From positions 24,682,151-24,746,150 of the forward strand of contig OY540814.1 in NCBI GenBank assembly GCA_961205875.1: 64,000 nt of DNA, written 5' to 3'. Made by a program: the position numbers and the translations under genes. How positions within the stretch are numbered: the first letter of the stretch is position 1; each line of letters begins with the position of its first letter. This DNA is from Sialis fuliginosa. Its lineage: Eukaryota > Arthropoda > Insecta > Megaloptera > Sialidae. Under the pieces are notes generated by a model, which saw only the letters and a list, made by a program, of their open reading frames with translations, was not told the origin of the DNA and did no database searches. Shown here piece by piece: positions 49,732 through 61,154 of this stretch.

Positions 49732-50169
49732 TAAGTATTTTTTTTATTTTTTTTCGTAATACCTAATTGGCAAATATCCATTGTTTACTTTCTTTTATTT
49801 TTATTTGTTCAATATTTCCCAATCGAGAACAATTATACTAAAAACCATTTTGCAAAATCATTCTTTCGGGGAGCACATATAGGATTTCACACGAACGTGA
49901 AGGGTTGATCGAGTAGGGTAGAATATAGTCAGTGGCGCGGCGTATTGAAAAATAAGTTATAACATTAACGGTCAATAAATAAAACCATGTAAATACATTG
50001 TATAATCATTAATCTGATATTATTTGCCTCCTGATGAGGAACTATTGTGAAGTCGAAACACTTGTCGAGTGATGACATTAGTTTACTGTGTAAGGGAGGT
50101 TGCCCACCTTGACATTTGTATGTTGTTGTATTCGTAACGTGCTTAAACTTCTGTCGATAGTAACATAGA

Positions 50170-50882
50170 CTCTGTGAGTACGTTTTAACTATAACCGATG
50201 TAATAAAACCGGGTGTAAAAGTCCGTGTAAACGGCACTTTACACCCGACATAACTAATCGAGTTTAGTTATGCTATTCCTCTTGGTCTGCGGGAAGCATA
50301 AGTAAACAGGAATAGAGCAAGAATAAAAATGCGTGTAAACTGCATGGACATAGTTATACCTATTTAGCCAACCTCAAAAAATATAAGTATCTTATATGGA
50401 TTTCATCGTAATGCACTTCGCATTAACATTTGAAAAAGCGTCGTCAGTTAAAATATGGTTAAAACACCTGAGACGAAGAGATGGAAAACAAAAGAAACAT
50501 AATTTGTGGGACATAAAAGAAGCGAAATATTTTTGAGATTTCGTGTTGGTACACCATTAAACTTATAGCGTATTTCAAATCGGAATTATAATTCCAGCTG
50601 ACGTCACTTATTCTCGTATGTGTAAACAGCACCACTTGAAACGGTTTAACTACATCGGTTGTAATAAAACCGGAATAACGGCGCTGTGTAAAGACTCTGT
50701 GACTGACTGTGACCGAAAAACGAAATTTCTACTTTTCAGATAAGTTTTTGTGATGATTATAAAGTGAGTATTTTTCAACATCCAACTAACAATAAGGTGA
50801 ATATATTCATAGTATTTATTTTTTATCAGATTGTGATTATTCACTACTTTCGATTTGGTATATCAATATTTCAAAATGGCGG
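50170..50882 (-). mobile_element. composite TIR element family E, inverted copy
   Basis: Inner ends GACTCTGTGAGTACGTTTTA (50168) and GCGCTGTGTAAAGACTCTGT (near 50700) are inverted repeats. 50303-50882 is the reverse complement of 20163-20755, 30 kb away on the other side of fz2. Confidence 0.8.
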
Positions 50883-51498
50883 ACCTGTCCAACATTGGAC
50901 CACATTGTCTGTCCTGTGCATTTGAAGTGTGCAAACATTCAAAACAGCTACTTCACTTGCATCCATTGTGAATCAGAAGTTTCGGAAGGGAAAGAACCAT
51001 AATTTTCCACTTTCTTTGTTCTTTTCGTTTTTAATTAATTTCAATAAAAAATGACGTATTAAGAACGAAATTATGATTTGGTATCGTAGTATGTATGTAT
51101 GTGGAGATAGAGTATAGGTATGTGTGATTTTTACTTTTTTTGGAAAATCTTATATAACTCCCATAAAATTCACGAAAAATATCGTTTCGGTATGCAGTAA
51201 AAAGATCTTACTTTTTGGTTTACATTAAAATTTCAAACAATTTCTATTTAAAAATTATAAATAAACATGTGTTCCACCACTGTCAGGGTGAATTAATACA
51301 AAGTGGATGAGGGGTGGAGGGGAGGGGAGAGGAGTACGTCCTGTTACACACACACACATACACCGAGTGCAATAAGTGTTGTGGCGGTTTGACACGTCGC
51401 TAATTAAAAATCAGCTTGAATTATCGAATCGTAAAATAAACACAGAATGCGAATCGAATCCGCGCAGCGTACATTTATATAACACAAAACAACACCAT

Positions 51499-51535
<37 letters not shown>

Positions 51536-51876
51536 ATGTCTGTCCAGTCGGGTGTGTTGTTGAAACCTGCAGGACCGTACCGGGGCGATTTATTTTTTAA
51601 TAAATTAAATGTAAAAAAATACTTTTTACAAACAAATTTTTATTATTTAAAACCCCTTTCGTTTGATACCCATGTCAAAGGGGTTGTGAAGGAAAAGGTT
51701 ATCTATTGTCACACGTGTGTAAAATTTCAAATATCTGGCTTAATTAATTAGGACTAGTCAAAATTTCGATTGCAATATTTGACCTAAACAAAGTAAAGCT
51801 TGTACAGGCTGTATAAGAAAGTAATATAGGTAAAAACAAATAATAAATATGATGATATTACTCACTAGAAACTAAG
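50883..51876. other. no gene; (CA)n microsatellite at 51498-51532
   Basis: G-rich tract at 51305-51335 (GAGGGGTGGAGGGGAGGGG). Reading frames across the (CA)n are artefacts of the repeat. Confidence 0.6.
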
Positions 51877-52263
51877 CAGGGTTTCGAACCGTTATTTTTT
51901 TCGTTTCGGTTTTCGTTCCGGTTCGAGCAAAAAAATATATTTCGGTTCGGTTCCGGTTTTCGTTCCGCAAAAAATAACGGTTTTTTCTGTTTTCGGTTCA
52001 GCTCCGAGTGATTTATTTTAAAAAAAATTTTCTATATTTAAAATGTTCTACCGTAATTTAGAATATTTTATATAATTTTTTTTTTGATAGTCCGAACGAC
52101 AATTATTGAAGTGCATGGGAAATAAGATCATGTTAACGCGCGTATTTTAACATGTACTGAACCGTAAAAACCGATATTTTTATTTCGGTTCTGTTCCGGT
52201 TTTCGTTCCGGCAAAAAATAACGGTTTTTCCGGTTTTCGGTTCAGTTCCGGTTCGAAGCCCTG
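51877..52263 (+). mobile_element. hAT-type MITE family L, copy 1
   Basis: Ends CAGGGTTTCGAACCG and CGGTTCGAAGCCCTG are inverted repeats; AAACTAAG flanks both sides exactly (51869-51876, 52264-52271). 387 bp, with many GGTTCGGTTCCGG-type subrepeats. It ends about 400 bp before the Kazal-gene TATA box. Confidence 0.92.
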
Positions 52264-52661
52264 AAACTAAGTAACTTTTGTCTGTTTTTCTAAATATTTT
52301 AATGCATTTTTTTTTAATTTTCTTTACATATCATATCTTAAGTTATTTTTTTTATGGAGTTACTCGTTTTGACCTCTGAACAGTTCACATAATAATAATT
52401 AACTGTTATCTTAATGAAAGTACTATTTTTTTTAATCTTTAAATATTAAATTTTATTCTATTCCAAATTATTTATTTTAATAACCTTTATAACAATTAGA
52501 ATGTTTTTTTCATAATAATGTAATTAATTTGACCATTTTCTAATTTTTAATGAATTTTCAAGCAATTAAAAAGATACTGAGCTATTAAATAAAGAATTAA
52601 AGAGTTTCTGATAATACCTACTATTAATGTTTGACATTCGATTACCCTTATATAGATATAC

Positions 52662-52738
52662 TATATATATCAAGGTATAGGTACATACGAATCAGACAAA
52701 GTTCTTGTGTTGAAATTAGAAAATTACAAGAAATTAAA
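52662..52738 (+). promoter_or_regulatory. core promoter and 5' UTR of the Kazal-like gene
   Basis: TATATATA at 52662-52669 lies 32 bp before the A of an initiator-like TCAGAC (52692-52697), a textbook TATA-Inr spacing. A 45-nt leader then reaches AAAATG at 52739. The combination supports the first exon despite its odd peptide. Confidence 0.45.
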
Positions 52739-55468
52739 ATGAATCCGAGTTACTTTTATTACTACTTATGTAAGTATCAATTATATTAAAATTTATAAAA
52801 TGGGTGGACCTAATTATTATTCAGACATACATATATTTAAATACTTTATTAAATACAAGTACTTGTACGCAGGGCTTCGAACCGGAAATGAACCGAAAAC
52901 CGGAAAAACCGTTATTTTTCGCCGGAACGAAAACCGGAACAGAACCGAAATAAATATAACGGTTTTTTCGGTTCAATACATATTAAAATACGTGCGTTAA
53001 CATGATCTTATTTCCCACTTCAATTGTCGTTCGGACTATCATACAAGTACCATAAAATATTCTAAATTATGGTAGAAAAAACTTTTTTAATACAAATAAT
53101 TTTTTTTTTAATTATTCACTCGGAGCTGAACCGAAAACCGAAAAACCCGTTATTTTTTGCGGAACGAATACCGGAACCGAACCGAAATATATTATTTTAC
53201 TCGAACCGGAACGAAAACCGAAACGAAAAAAATAACGGTTCGAAGCCCTGCTTGTACGTATTACTTAGTACCTAATTGTTATTGTACTTAAAATATAATT
53301 AGGTTATTTCTTTTATTTTTAAACGTGAAAAAATGGTTGTTACGAGGCAGTTTTTTTTTATTAACCGACTTAAAAAAAAAGGAGGTTCTGAAATCGGGTG
53401 TATATAGTTTTATGTACATATGTTCAGGCATAACATCGACAAATATGCATCAATTTGGACGATTTTTTGTTTGTTTGAAAGAGTATAATCCCGAGATGGT
53501 CCCATATAAATTCGAAATCAAAAGGGAAAAATAAAATAACTGACTTAAAAAAATCCTACAAAAACTTAAAAATATACCTAATAATTAAATTTAATAGTTT
53601 TTGAAGTCGGTGCCAATGCTGATAAAAAAACTTTTTTTTAAAGAAAAAAAGAAAACTGAAATAAACTGTTAAATTTAATTATTAGATATAAACTTTTAAG
53701 TGTTTTTAGGGTTTTTTGAAGTTGTTTTTTCTGTTTATTAATTTTAAGATAAATTGCCTGGCATTGGTTAACCATTTAATTTTTATACAAATTTTACCAA
53801 AAAATCTTAGTTCAAAATTTTTCTTAAAACGCACCTGAATATTTTTTCATATATTTTTAATTTTTTGACAATTTCAATCTAAATCTAAATTTATGTAAAT
53901 GTCAAAATGGCATTTAAAACGTCAAAGTGACATTTAAAACGCCAAAATGACATTTAAAACGTCAAAATGACATTTAATTATACAATCAAATATCAATTAA
54001 GAAAAACAAAACACGAATTTTTAAAATAAATTGAGATAAATCTTTGTAAGGGAATATTTTACAACAAACGTAGTAGACCCATATTATAGAAAATTTAATG
54101 CTCTACAAAAAATATTCTATACAATTTTCTCGTAACATGTGTCGTTCTCGAGATATCTTGAAAAAAGGAATATTTTAGGGTGTCACCCCTCCCCTTTACA
54201 CACGATTTTGATGATTTTGAAATGGAACCGTCCTCAAACCAAACCCAACCATCGGACCAAGTTTCAATAATATCGGTTCAGTGGTTCATGAATTATGCGT
54301 GTGACAAGGATTCAGGGGACAGACGGACGGACGGACACACGGTCAGACAGACAGACACGGAACGAAAAGTGTTTGTCTTGACGTGAAACGGATAAATCAA
54401 TTTAAAATTTTGAAATCGGAGAACATTTTTTTTGTCTTAATCTGAAACGATCACATAGCTTCTCGTATTTTCGATATTGCGAGGAAGCAATAATATAAAT
54501 TTTGCGACATAAGGGAAATTATTTTGAAAACATAATACATACATATGTATATGTATAGTTTTTTTGCCGAGGTTCAGTCATGACCATCTCGATCTCGTTC
54601 TCGGTATGTAGCTCTAATAATAATTTCAATTTCAGATTATTTATTTGGAGGTACTTGCGATCTAAGCAAATGTTCGAACGAGAAAGAGTATATTTGTGGA
54701 ATATACAGTTCTACTTATAGAGAACTTTACGAAAGCGAATGTTTATTCGAAAAATACAGATGCGTGTATCCTAGCAATTGTAAGTATCACCACCCCACAC
54801 TCAAAATAATAAAAGGATCATTCTTACTGTTAATCAACTCAGAGAAAAACACTACTTTTTTACGAATTTCATTTCGCAATTTTTTTTAAATAACACATAT
54901 GGGCGTAGTAAGGAGGGGGTTTTTTTTTTTAAACTGGTTTAATCGGGTGTTGAAGAGCAAAAAAAAAGCTCCCACACATTTTATTTCTGTAATAAATAAT
55001 CTTTTCAATGGACCACAAAGTTTTTGGCGCCTCGGGCTTAGAAATGTGCATTATTGAAAAAAATTGTATTTTTTCCTATTTTTCTTAAATATTCTATCGT
55101 TCCGGTGTTTTACTTCGACGCGTGGTTACAACTTACATTTAGAACATTTGTTCGTGAAATTCCGTGATTTTCAATAAATCAATAAATCAGTTGTTCGATG
55201 TATTCTGGATTATTAAATTAACGAATTGCAGTAATATAGACATTTCGAAGAATTGTAAAAATGCTATGAAAATGATTTGTCATTTTCATTATTTATACAG
55301 GATGTGTAAATACATATATTTCCTTTCTTGCCTGTACATTTATATGTATGTATTTTAGCTTGGAAGGTAAAGAAGTGTACTGAATATCCCCCAAGATGTT
55401 GTTCTAGACAGCGCTTTAGAGGCAAGCTCGCTACAGCTAGCAATCCATACAGGGAGCATGCAGGATAA
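52739..55468 (+). CDS. small cysteine-rich Kazal-like protein, three exons
   Basis: Model join(52739..52769, 54636..54779, 55359..55468), 94 residues. Donors are T|GTAAGT (52770 and 54780) and acceptors aatttcag (54635) and gtattttag (55358). Every junction is phase 1, the usual pattern of extracellular modules. Exon 2 carries the Kazal-like signature: C18, C23, ICG with C31, TY at 37-38 in the normal CGxxxxTY spacing, then C46 and C53, although the TY-to-C46 gap is about four residues longer than in classic Kazal domains. Exon 3 adds C65 and a C72-C73 pair and ends REHAG before TAA. Kazal domains often inhibit serine proteases; this one is too divergent to assign a target. The N terminus (MNPSYFYYYL, then YYLFGG) is aromatic and a poor signal peptide, so exon 1 may be wrong or an exon may be missing. 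Exons 2 and 3 are the firm part. Confidence 0.62.
52870..53250 (-). mobile_element. hAT-type MITE family L, copy 2 (inverted)
   Basis: Ends CAGGGCTTCGAACCG and CGGTTCGAAGCCCTG; perfect 8-bp duplication CTTGTACG (52862-52869, 53251-53258). 381 bp, opposite orientation to copy 1, inside the first intron of the Kazal-like gene. Confidence 0.92.
53348..53612 (+). repeat. lepidopteran-type repeat, ACCGACTT ... GAAGTCGG
   Basis: Starts AACCGACTTAAAAAAAAAGG followed by AGG, and ends GTTTTTGAAGTCGGTG. From memory this is a very common repeat of moth and butterfly introns. It lies in the first intron of the Kazal-like gene. Confidence 0.65.
53779..54491 (+). repeat. interspersed repeat family A, long copy
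   Basis: The most complete copy: four 20-bp TCAAAATGACATTTAAAACG units, a GGACGGACGGAC run and the GCGAGGAAGCAAT end. It sits in the first intron of the Kazal-like gene, 145 bp before exon 2. Confidence 0.8.
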
Positions 55469-55530
55469 TGTACATTGGACTTTAGTGTAACGGCTCCGTT
55501 TCAAACCACTGGACCGCGGAAGCCTTAAAC

Positions 55531-55592
55531 ATTAAATGTAAACTGTATTATGATAAAATTGTAAATATACAGTCTGGATAAATGTGTTGTTT
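55531..55592 (+). terminator. candidate poly(A) site of the Kazal-like gene
   Basis: ATTAAA at 55531-55536 lies 63 nt after the stop, and a GU-rich stretch TGTGTTGTTT at 55583-55592 follows. Together they fit a weak insect polyadenylation site. Confidence 0.35.
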
Positions 55593-55719
55593 ATTATTAA
55601 ATCTTCTGTTTTCAAATATCACAATAATTTACCTATACGTAGTAAATAATATAATTAAAATAGTTCATTGCGTTACAAGGTTTTCATTATATTCTCAATA
55701 ATGTTACTAAGTTAGCGTT

Positions 55720-56130
55720 TCTCAACCTTTTAGTATTTGCAACCCAATTTTCAATCACAATTCTCATCCCCCCACACTCATACAATAATTTTATTAAACC
55801 TTCTTTCGAAAAACTTTGCTCCTCAAGACAGGCCCAAGGGAGTCACTAATAATTATTAATCTTGTTTTTAATTTAATTTGATAAGTTAATTATTAAATAC
55901 ATTGTGCAGTACTGATACAATCTTATTTATAAGTGTATTATATCAGTGTAAATGTAAACGTGTATTTTATTTTTTATTATGTCAGAATGTTTTTTATTGC
56001 TTTTCTTTCAGTAAATTAAATAAATTTTTTAATAATATTTTTTCTAATTTTTTTTCGATTTGCTCGCGCCCCCCATTTAGTTTTATCACGGCCCTCTAGG
56101 GAGGTGCGCCCCTCAGGTTGAGAATCGCTG
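55720..56130 (+). mobile_element. hAT-type element family G, longer copy
   Basis: Ends TAGCGTTTCTCAACC and GGTTGAGAATCGCTG are inverted repeats. The left part (to about 55900) matches the reverse of 47335-47582; the rest is additional internal sequence. Confidence 0.75.
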
Positions 56131-56466
56131 ATTTATTTAATAATTATATTATCATAGCAACTGCTTTATATAGTTTCAAATTTGACGATTCTTTCTTTTA
56201 TATCTTTTGTGTCGTAGTACTTATCATTTTGTAATCATTAGCAAGTGTCCATCACTGCGTGCTCATTACTGGTTTTACTTTATCCATTACTAAAGAAAAA
56301 CATAAACAAAATATAAGGCCATAATTTAAAAAAAATTATTTGCGGACTTTGGTAATTAATATGATTAAATAAAGAGTTACTTGTTTTATTAGTAAGTGAA
56401 AAGCCCGGCAATTACAAAAACAGTAAACCTTGCTCTTATAGCGACCATAATGGTGCCAGTACCTTA
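56131..56466 (-). repeat. MITE family B, reversed partial copy
   Basis: GTACTTATCATTTTGTAATC, TTAGCAAGTGTCCATCACTG and the end TGGTGCCAGTACCTTA. It begins directly at the end of the family G element. Confidence 0.65.
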
Positions 56467-57488
56467 TATAGAGATATAACCCAAGCAATACTTTCAATCA
56501 TCTTTTGCGCACTTATGTTTAAATAAAAAAAAGACTCGATTTTGGAATCAGATGCACAATTCTTGTCTATTCCAAAGTTATAGATTCCTAATTTTACCGT
56601 TAAATCGGGGGGGGGGGCATGACCCCCCTAATCTCCTTTAAGCCCACCACTGTCTGAGATACCAAATGAGAAAATCTACGAAAAATGAATTTACTAACTT
56701 TAGGCTGTTAATTTAGTGACATTATTAATTATGACATCGTATTTAACATCAAATGACAATATTTTCATGCTTACTCTTCACCAAGGTGGTCTCCAGTAGC
56801 TTGTTATACACACACACACACACACATGTAAATTTAAACATCAACATTAAATATTGACTTAGTTGTTTAGGTATCTGGTGTGACGTTTGTAAAACATAGA
56901 AATAAAATATAGCTGGAACACTCACCCAATGTAAAAAATAGATATACCAAGGACCACTCTCGACAAGGCTGTGATTATGATATTTAGAAAAATTCTGAAA
57001 ACAGATTTTAAAAATGTATCTACGCTATAGAGGGGCCATTGGGGCACTTACTTCCTCCCCCTGGGGACTAGTGAATTAATGAAATTCCGTATTTTATAAC
57101 AAAAAAATAAATAAATAATTGATGTAAATATTTGTCTACAAGTCTAAGGACAGCCCTGCACGCTACCGATTTTATATTATATTTATTACTTTATTGTTCT
57201 AATACCCAAATTTGACTAAAATCGGTTCAGTAGCAATTCACTGATTTTCTGTAAGTGTTTAATTTAGGCTTCCAAATAGTGGAAACCATATCTAAATCTG
57301 TTCAGTAATAATTCACTAATTCTTCTTGGGTATGAGGGGTTGAGCAAATATATATAAATATATTATATGCGTTCTGCGTTGTCTTCTTGACGACGTTTCG
57401 GTCATCTTCAGGTTTGATCTGAACTTAGTTCTTTGAACTTCGTTTAATAATAATTAGTGCAAACGAAGCAGTAAAAAGTGTTGCAAAT
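56467..57488. other. no gene recognised
   Basis: 56466-56570 echoes 47610-47720. (CA)n at 56811-56826. A hammerhead-like text CCTGAAGATGACCGAAAC on the minus strand at 57378-57412. Confidence 0.4.
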
Positions 57489-57640
57489 AGTTTTAAAATA
57501 GTTGGAAAGGTAGTCGCAAATAGTTGATTTCAAATTGTGTTCAATCAAACCAGTTTTCTGAAAACGGTGGAGATATGTAATAAAAATTACAATTAATGCA
57601 TTTTTACGCTATAGTTGAAAAACTATTTTTCCAATCTCTA
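57489..57640 (+). mobile_element. hAT-type MITE family J, left-truncated copy
   Basis: Matches 15930-16073 closely, ending ACTATTTTTCCAATCTCTA. Confidence 0.75.
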
Positions 57641-57794
57641 ATTATATATAAAAAATATACAAGCAATAACATTGCTCAACAAAAAACAGACAAAAATTCT
57701 ATCTATATAGGAAAAATAGCTGACAATGAGTAAAAAATAAAATTTTAAAATTAGTTTAATTTCCCTTAGCCTTTCCTTTTGGTTCCATCTATAG

Positions 57795-58000
57795 ATATAT
57801 TATAGTTCTATGTTAGTGACGTCACTCGGTGTGTCCAGCGCCGCCTGGTGGCGATTGTCGTAATCATCATCATCGCCGTCTCTCTAAATTACATTCACAA
57901 ACACGCGTAATTGAAAAAACAACTTTCAGAATTCCAGACGACGTTTAATTCGTTGTAATTGTGTCATTTGGAGACACGAAGTTTAAGGGTTTCGTTTGAT
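57795..58000. promoter_or_regulatory. complex patch with a CTCF-like sequence
   Basis: CCAGCGCCGCCTGGTGGCGA at 57835-57854 resembles CTCF-type sites on either strand (AGGCGGCGCTGG on minus), each with a mismatch; a TGACGTCA CRE palindrome lies at 57818-57825. Speculative. Confidence 0.2.
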
Positions 58001-58033
58001 GTCTAGTTTTTGTTGATTTAAAAATTATTTATT

Positions 58034-58240
58034 AGTAGCTGTTACCCGCGACTTCGTTCGCGTGGAATTTAGGTTAGATAGGAGCTATCGGAAAAGGAGA
58101 AACTCAAGAAAGTTAGGTAATACAGATTTCTGTTATGATAGTCGATAAAACAGGTCGCACGTACAAATGTCACATTATAATTTATAGTAATAAATTTTTC
58201 GGGATACAAAGTAGCCTATATTCTTCCTCAGAGATCGGTT
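58034..58240 (-). repeat. Helitron/SINE-like repeat family C, reversed
   Basis: Starts TAGTAGCTGTTACCCGCGAC and shares ACAGATTTCTGTTATGATAG and TCGATAAAACAGG with the reverse of 32400-32558. Confidence 0.7.
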
Positions 58241-58743
58241 CTTCTTCTGCGAACGATTTCTTTTTTTCGAATTGTTAATAAAAATAAAACAGACGTAAAA
58301 CAACCCAAATCATTTCGTTTTCTGTATTTTAATAATAACACAGTCTAACAAAGAAAATAAATAGTCTTGCACTTTTAATCGGACTATGTTTTTGTACTTG
58401 ACAATAAAAAACTCGCTTGTTATCTTCAAAAAATAACCAAAAAAAATATTTATACTTATCAATTTCGAGAGCCTCATTAATCCTTATCGAAATAAATTAT
58501 TTCATCGTCATAAGTACTTAAAGTAGATATAATTTGCCCTTTACAGCATCCAATTTGGTCGTACAGTTTAGAAAATATCGAAATATACATACGGGAACAT
58601 ATAATACGCACGATGGCGACCCGTGTCGCGGCGTGCGGCAAGGAGGGAGCGAGCCAAGTAGACGCAGGGCAGAAAAAATGATCACAGTCCGGCATTCTTT
58701 TGATTGTCAATTGTTTATTTTGTTTTCAATAATTAACTTTTAA
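58241..58743. other. no gene; GC-rich patch near 58610-58690
   Basis: CGACCCGTGTCGCGGCGTGC and neighbours are GC-rich but give no splice-supported frame on either strand. Confidence 0.35.
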
Positions 58744-59486
58744 AGGACCCCGCAGTTTTTGATAGGGAAATGGCTTTCAGTCAATCTCTTTAAAATCAAC
58801 TGGAAAATATTCTCTAAATCATCCCGATTAAAAGTCTCAATGGTCGCAACCGCCTAAGTTCCCGAGGTCTCGCGCAAAAAGCTGTTTTGTACCTAATACT
58901 GCAATAAAAAAATCGATATAGTACAGGATTTTCCCAAGTTCAATATTTAATTTATTATAACAAATGGAAGAAAACTTTAAATACAAAAGTTGTCAGGCTA
59001 GACAAGTAGCATATTTTTAAAATAGTTACATTTATATAAGGTGTCCCATAAGTGTGTTACAAATCAAAGTTATATTTTTATGACAACTAATTTTCTATTG
59101 TTTTTATTTTACAATTTAATATTTTTAATACTATCGCTAGTAGCTGGCGCTGGCGGCACTACACATACATTAACATGTTTTATAAAAACTTTATTATAAT
59201 CCATAAAATAATTTGCTAGAACTTGAAAACTTTAATAAAATAAAAATTTAGAAATTAAATAAACAAAACGATACATAAAAATTAATTTCTTTGTTCAAAA
59301 TTTCCTGTACTATATCGATTTTTTATTGCATTATTAGGTACAAAACAGCTCTTTGCGCGAGACCTCGGGAACTTAAGCGGTTGCGACCATTGAGACTTTT
59401 AATCGGAATGATTTAGAGAATATTTTCCAGTTGGTTTCAAAGAAATTGACTGAAAGCCATTTCCCTATCAAAAACTGCGGGGTCCT
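58744..59486 (+). mobile_element. 743-bp element with ~200-bp inverted arms and TTAA flanks
   Basis: Starts AGGACCCCGCAG and ends CTGCGGGGTCCT; TTAA on both sides (58740-58743, 59487-59490), the piggyBac target site. Arms run inward to ATATCGATTTTTT. Interior AT-rich and noncoding. Terminal bases differ from canonical piggyBac CCC ends, so the family is uncertain. Confidence 0.85.
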
Positions 59487-59837
59487 TTAAATAGAATAAA
59501 AATTTAAATCCTAAACAATAATTCCGTAGTCCTCGCGAGCGAAACCGCGCGGGCCCAGCTAGTCTAAAATAATATTGACATCCCTACGAACTTCAGCAGT
59601 ACCCGGTATGAAAGAGTTATTTTTCCATATACTTATTTAATACCATTAATGAGCATAAGTTAGAGAGTGTTCAAACTTGTCGCTTGTTTGGTGCAAGCGC
59701 TTTGTTGAACCAATCAATCATTGTGACGCGACGTGTGCTAATGCTTTTGTTTTTCTGTTCACACTTACTCTCTCTCTCTCTCACACACACACATAATAGT
59801 TATTGAGCTTCGTTAGTTGTTAATTTAGTTGATTATT

Positions 59838-59930
59838 GTCCAGTATTAAAAAGAAGCTTGCACAATTTGTAAGCTAACAAATGAGGTATCAAATCTATAT
59901 GACAGTTTACCTTGAAGTTTCATGAAGTAT
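59838..59930 (+). repeat. degenerate family I MITE end
   Basis: ATTGTCCAGTATTAAAAAGA and AGCTTGCACAATTTGTAAGC mirror the left end of 24401-24700. Confidence 0.5.
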
Positions 59931-60371
59931 TTCTCGCACGCGCGGTAAGTAAACACCAATGCTATTGAAACAGTGGTTTGTTTTATTTTTTTTATTTTTT
60001 TCTTCAAAAATTCATAAAAATTACTTTATGAGAATCCTTGCTTTTTTCCTCTTGTGATTTTTCTTAAAAATGTATAGTTTTCGAGTAAAAAATTATTGAA
60101 TATCCAGAAATTTCTTTTTGTTTTGCTCCATATCATAAGAAATTGACATTTTCAGAAAAAATGTTTCAGGTAAAAATTGCTTATTGTTCCTCGTAAATTA
60201 CGAATCTGCAACAAAAAATATAAGTTTAGATTTGAAAAAGAAAGGTTGACCCTGAAAACCCATATTGTCAGTACTGAGCCCCCTCGAAACCATGAAACTT
60301 TTGTATGAAACATTTTCTCTGAAAATTCGTTATTTTGGAAATAATCCACTGGAAAGTCTTTAAAAAAACAC
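59931..60371. other. AT-rich DNA, nothing recognised
   Basis: No supported exon or repeat. Confidence 0.4.
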
Positions 60372-60535
60372 CCGGTATAAGCTATCTATTGGCGTTTTAT
60401 ATATTGCTCTGCGATTATTAGTTCTGAGGATATAAACTCTCAAAGTGTGACATATTTCGTTGTATTTGTACTCCCGAGGTTACCCCTAAGTACCGCCGGG
60501 GAAGACATAGTTCTACGTCAAAATTGTCTTAAATA
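60372..60535 (-). repeat. dispersed repeat, partner of 7058-7212
   Basis: Reverse complement aligns with 7058-7212 through GGGGTAACCTCGGG and ATATGTCACACTTTGAGAGT. Confidence 0.7.
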
Positions 60536-60908
60536 ATAAATATAAACTGCTTTTATACATTAAAATATTTTCATGTGTAATTTTTTTACTAAATATTTTT
60601 TGCTATATAAATATACATATATCTAAAATCAAAACATGAATTGTTAAAAATGTTAAAATAAATTTCCTAGAAGTGAACATTGGCCGAAAGAAGTCAGCGG
60701 TGTATGTTGTACAATAAAATACCTACGCGAATAATATATCAAATAACCTAACTAGAATAGTAACGTCAGATAGACATTTGGTCCTTGTTCGCGGCAATAA
60801 CAAACAATTACTGTCCGGTTATAAATGGTTATATCTATCGTTAAATATCTATATACAACAGGGGCGTACATATCGTCAGACATTTTGAATAAGTCACCAA
60901 AATTATAT

Positions 60909-61151
60909 CGGGTTACTGCAAAAACCAGATAACTCCACTATTTACATTTTTTTAGTTAAGTACATTTCTACACTTAAAAATTTTACCTACGTCTACTGTA
61001 AAAACACGATAAAGATGATAAATCTCTTACAGATATAAAGGGTCAGTACGCATGTGCAAAAATAAGTCCATTTTGACCAAAATTTAACCAGTTAAAATCA
61101 GATATCTTAGAAACTATAAAATGTGACTTATCTCGTTTTTGCAGTAACCCG
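60909..61151 (+). mobile_element. 243-bp TIR MITE
   Basis: Ends CGGGTTACTGCAAAAACCAG and TCGTTTTTGCAGTAACCCG are inverted repeats, continuing for about 25 bp. Confidence 0.75.
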
Positions 61152-61154
61152 ACG

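Noticed and set aside
53069-53275. frame with repeated NRxE/RNEN-type residues
   Set aside because: Translation of GAACCGAACCGG subrepeats in a hAT MITE.
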